This document shows positions 61,857 to 64,000 of a stretch of 64,000 nt of DNA, piece by piece. A model generated the notes under the pieces. It was not told the DNA's origin. It saw nothing but the letters and a program-made list of their open reading frames with translations, and searched no databases. Source of the DNA: Streptomonospora litoralis (GTDB lineage: Bacteria; Actinomycetota; Actinomycetes; Streptosporangiales; Streptosporangiaceae); NCBI RefSeq assembly GCF_004323735.1, contig NZ_CP036455.1:3405101-3469100 (forward strand). Reading direction: 5' to 3'. The stretch's first letter is position 1, and each line of letters starts with the position of its first letter. Position numbers and translations under genes: made by a program.

Positions 61857-62166
61857 GTCGGCGTGCGGACAAGGCCCGGACGCCTTCGCGGCGATCCCCG
61901 GTGGGGAGGACACGCGCACGGCGACATCCCGTTATAGGATCCTCGCCGACCGGCGGCCGGGCCGGTCCGTCGGCCCGCCGAGCAGGTAACCGCTGGTCAT
62001 GGCGCATCATGCGCCGGGGCGGGACGCTGACCGCGGATTCAACACCCGGGATGGCCGCGCTCGGGCGAATCGCTGACGTGAACGGCTCCCGTCATGCCGT
62101 GGAAGCCTGCCTGAATTCGGCTCGCGGGCTCCTGACAGGAAGATGCGGCTCCGTCAGGATTGACCT

Positions 62167-63351
62167 GTGTCCCTCCAGTCCCTGGCGTTGAGCGAAGTGC
62201 ATCCCGAGCCCGGTGACCACAGCGAGGATGACGACGGTGCCGACGCAGCTCTTGCGTTCCGACCCGTCGTCGACCTCGACTCCGGCGCCGTGCTCGCCGT
62301 GGACGCCGACCTCAGAGGCGCCGACGGCCGCCGGCGGGCCGAGTGGTCCGCCGATCCCGCGTCGGTGGCCGAGCGGCTGTCCCGGCTCGTGCGCGGCGCG
62401 ACCTCCCGCGAATCCCTCCTCCCCCTCGTACTGCCGATGCCGGCGCAGGCGCTGGCGACCGACCCGGAGATCCTGCACCGGTTCGAGGACACGCTGCGCC
62501 GGTGCGGGCGGAGGCCGCGCGACGTCACCGTCATGCTCGGCCCCGACCTGCCCCAGGTCCAGCGCGAGCCGCTGGTGCGCGGCATCGCGCGGCTGCGCGA
62601 ACAGGGCTTCCGCTGTGCGCTGGGCACCGCCGCGGTGCCACCGGACCTGCTCTTGGAGACCAGCCCCTTCCTGTTGCGTCTGGACTCCGGGATCGTCGCG
62701 GGTCTGCCCGACGACGCGCGCCTGGCCTCGCTCGTCGACGGCCTGGCACGCATCGGCCACGGCGCGGGTGTCTTCTGCATGGCCGCGGGCGTCACCTCCG
62801 ACCAGCAGGTGCACCGGCTGCGCGAGGCGGGGGTCCGCCTCGCGCAGGGGCCGCTGTTCGCCGATCAGGACTGGGCGCCGGGCGACCGGGTCGCGCCGGT
62901 ACCCGCCACCTCCTTGGAGCCGGCGGGCGCGCACGGCGACTCCGGGCCGCCGGTCACCGAGTTCACGACTCCCCCGGTGGCCATGAACACCGAGGCCACG
63001 GCCGAGGAGGTGCTGGACACCTTCAGCGCCGACACCGCGCTGAACAGCGTGGTGCTGATCGACCACCGCGACCGCCCGGTCGCGGTCATCGACCGCGCCC
63101 GGTTCCTCCTGGCCGTCACCGGCCCCTACGGCCACGCCCTGCACGCCAAGCGCCCGGCCCACCGACTGGCCGACACCCCGCGCACCGTCCCGCGCAACTA
63201 TCGCGCGATGGCCGCCCTGCGCGCCGCGGGAACCGACCGCGAGCGCGTCTACGACGACCTCATCACCGTCAACGAGTTCGGCCAGTGCACGGGCATCGTG
63301 CACGTCGGCGACCTGATCCAGAGCCTGGCGCGGGACGCCCAAAGCGGCTGA
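62167..63351 (+). CDS. Degenerate EAL-domain protein with C-terminal CBS-like pair
   Basis: 394 residues. Residues about 30-240 align by pattern with EAL phosphodiesterase domains (FRPVVDLDSGAVLAVDADLR corresponding to the EAL strand, then REPLVRGIARLREQGFRCAL and the late FLLRLDSGIVAGLPDD). The catalytic Glu of EAL is replaced (AVDADL), and the acidic DDFG-type loop is gone (GTAAVPPDLLLE), so c-di-GMP hydrolysis is unlikely; a binding or scaffold role is possible. Residues 265-390 look like a CBS-type sensor (TEFTTPPVAMNTEATAEEVL, then SVVLIDHRDRPVAVIDRARF). GTG at 62167 after AGGA. Confidence 0.72.
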   Translation: MSLQSLALSEVHPEPGDHSEDDDGADAALAFRPVVDLDSGAVLAVDADLRGADGRRRAEWSADPASVAERLSRLVRGATSRESLLPLVLPMPAQALATDPEILHRFEDTLRRCGRRPRDVTVMLGPDLPQVQREPLVRGIARLREQGFRCALGTAAVPPDLLLETSPFLLRLDSGIVAGLPDDARLASLVDGLARIGHGAGVFCMAAGVTSDQQVHRLREAGVRLAQGPLFADQDWAPGDRVAPVPATSLEPAGAHGDSGPPVTEFTTPPVAMNTEATAEEVLDTFSADTALNSVVLIDHRDRPVAVIDRARFLLAVTGPYGHALHAKRPAHRLADTPRTVPRNYRAMAALRAAGTDRERVYDDLITVNEFGQCTGIVHVGDLIQSLARDAQSG

Positions 63352-63404
63352 CGGCGCATCGCCGAGGCGGTCCGGTCCCGCCCACGGCCGGACCTCCCCC
63401 CTAT

Positions 63405-63510
63405 CGGGCGAGGGGTGGTCTGCGGGGGGCGGCGGCGAGGGCGGCAGTGGGCCGGGCCCGCGGTCATCGGGTCGGGTGCTCGCCGGTGGCGCAGCCGACG
63501 GGGCGGCGGG
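63405..63510 (+). repeat. Dispersed GC-rich repeat, plus-orientation fragment
   Basis: GGTGGTCTGCGGGGGGCGGC, then GGCGGCAGTGGGCCGGGCCC and GGGTCGGGTGCTCGCCGGTG match the end of the repeat unit seen at 24.2 and 25.2 kb. Part of the 650-base gene-free tail of the window (63352-64000). Confidence 0.55.
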
Positions 63511-63573
63511 CACCGGCACTGTTCGCGGGCGGCGACCCGGCGCCGGTACGTCCGATATGCCGGTTCGTCCGGC

Positions 63574-63634
63574 GTCTGTCGTGAAGTTATGGCTGCGGGA
63601 AAGCGCATTCCGCGGCCATAACTTCACGACAGAC
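63574..63634. repeat. 20-bp perfect inverted repeat
   Basis: GTCTGTCGTGAAGTTATGGC (63574-63593) and its exact complement (63615-63634) flank 21 bases that themselves pair partly (GCGG with CCGC). A very stable hairpin with lower GC than its surroundings, lying in the centre of an inverted pair of GC-rich repeats. No T-run follows on either strand. Confidence 0.85.
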
Positions 63635-63739
63635 GGGAGAAGCAGCGCCGAGTCTGTCTGTGGGGCTAGATTCGGCGCCGTCGGATCCACCCGGTGTTGC
63701 ACCCACCGATTGAATCCACCGCCGGAATCCGGTGAAAAC

Positions 63740-64000
63740 CGCGCGTTCGATGCGCCGACCGGCCCGCGGCGGCCGAACGCCGCCCCCGCCGCGCGCTCAA
63801 CCGGCGGGCACCGGACCCGGTGACCGCAGGCCCCGCCCTTCGCCGTCCTCGCCGCCGCTGTTCCCCGTCAGACCGCCCGCCGCCCGGCAGACCAGCAAGA
63901 CCGCACAGCAGACCCGATCCGCTCCGCCGGCCGCCGCCACCGGCGAGCACCCGAACCGGTGACCGCAGGGCCAGCCCACCGCCGCCCTCGCCGCCGCCTT
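63740..64000 (-). repeat. Dispersed GC-rich repeat, minus-orientation copies reaching the window edge
   Basis: Contains GCCCGGCAGACCAGCAAGAC, then CGCACAGCAGACCCGATCCG and CACCGGCGAGCACCCGAACC, in the same order as at 25.2 and 30.8 kb. The GTGACCGCAGG-CCCGCC segment occurs twice about 140 bases apart, indicating a tandem unit that continues past the edge. Confidence 0.65.

Overview
This window is high-GC actinobacterial chromosome with frequent GTG starts, several apparently leaderless genes and strong GGAGG ribosome sites. Gene content and order (RNase HI/phosphatase, zinc-ribbon protein and Nif3 block; AhpE and DUF3052 pair; PucR-type regulator next to fabD-fabH-acpP-fabF) follow the Mycobacterium tuberculosis Rv2228c to Rv2245 neighbourhood, with much DNA inserted between the blocks. 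A Nocardiopsaceae-type organism (Streptomonospora or Nocardiopsis) fits best. That assignment is inference.

Layout. 0-8.4 kb: a SARP/BTAD regulator cut by the window edge, a PEBP-like lipoprotein, a 785-residue membrane-anchored protein with Tyr-Asp-Thr-Gly repeats, and a SulP transporter fused to a beta-carbonic anhydrase. 8.7-9.8 kb: a DUF433/PIN-like toxin-antitoxin pair. 9.8-13.9 kb: RNase P RNA, then RNase HI/phosphatase, zinc-ribbon, Nif3 and a membrane protein. 13.9-23.9 kb: AP endonuclease, small membrane proteins, a P-loop kinase, a baeRF-type protein, Tex and a DUF2157 protein. 23.9-25.4 kb is an ORF-poor block with dispersed repeats. 25.4-30.3 kb: a four-carbon sugar-acid operon (DeoR regulator, GntP permease, DUF1537 kinase, PdxA2).

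30.8-38.3 kb is the most interesting part: a five-gene minus-strand operon of two Family 2B encapsulin shell proteins (HK97 fold with an inserted cyclic-nucleotide-binding-like domain), a polyprenyl diphosphate synthase, IspH with a long N-terminal domain, and Dxs with a disordered N-terminal tail. It looks like a two-component protein nanocompartment dedicated to isoprenoid precursor synthesis: Dxs makes DXP, IspH makes IPP/DMAPP, the prenyltransferase elongates them, and the shells would enclose one or more of these enzymes. A transketolase gene lies upstream on the same strand but ends in its own T-run terminator.

40.9-50.3 kb: GCS2-type ligase, phosphoribosyltransferase-like protein, a secreted CBM2-PL11 rhamnogalacturonan lyase behind a LacI-type operator, tRNA-Val(UAC), AhpE, DUF3052, YjbQ and a PhoD-like phosphatase. 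50.3-55 kb: a 5-oxoproline operon (PxpA, PxpB, PxpC plus a DUF1445/D-glutamate cyclase homologue) divergent from a GntR regulator, with a perfect palindrome between them. 56.7-61.8 kb: a FasR-like regulator divergent from the type II fatty acid synthase operon. 62.2-63.4 kb: a degenerate EAL plus CBS-like protein. The window ends in another cluster of the dispersed GC-rich repeat with a 20-bp perfect inverted repeat. Coordinates and translations were read by eye; no database search was run.
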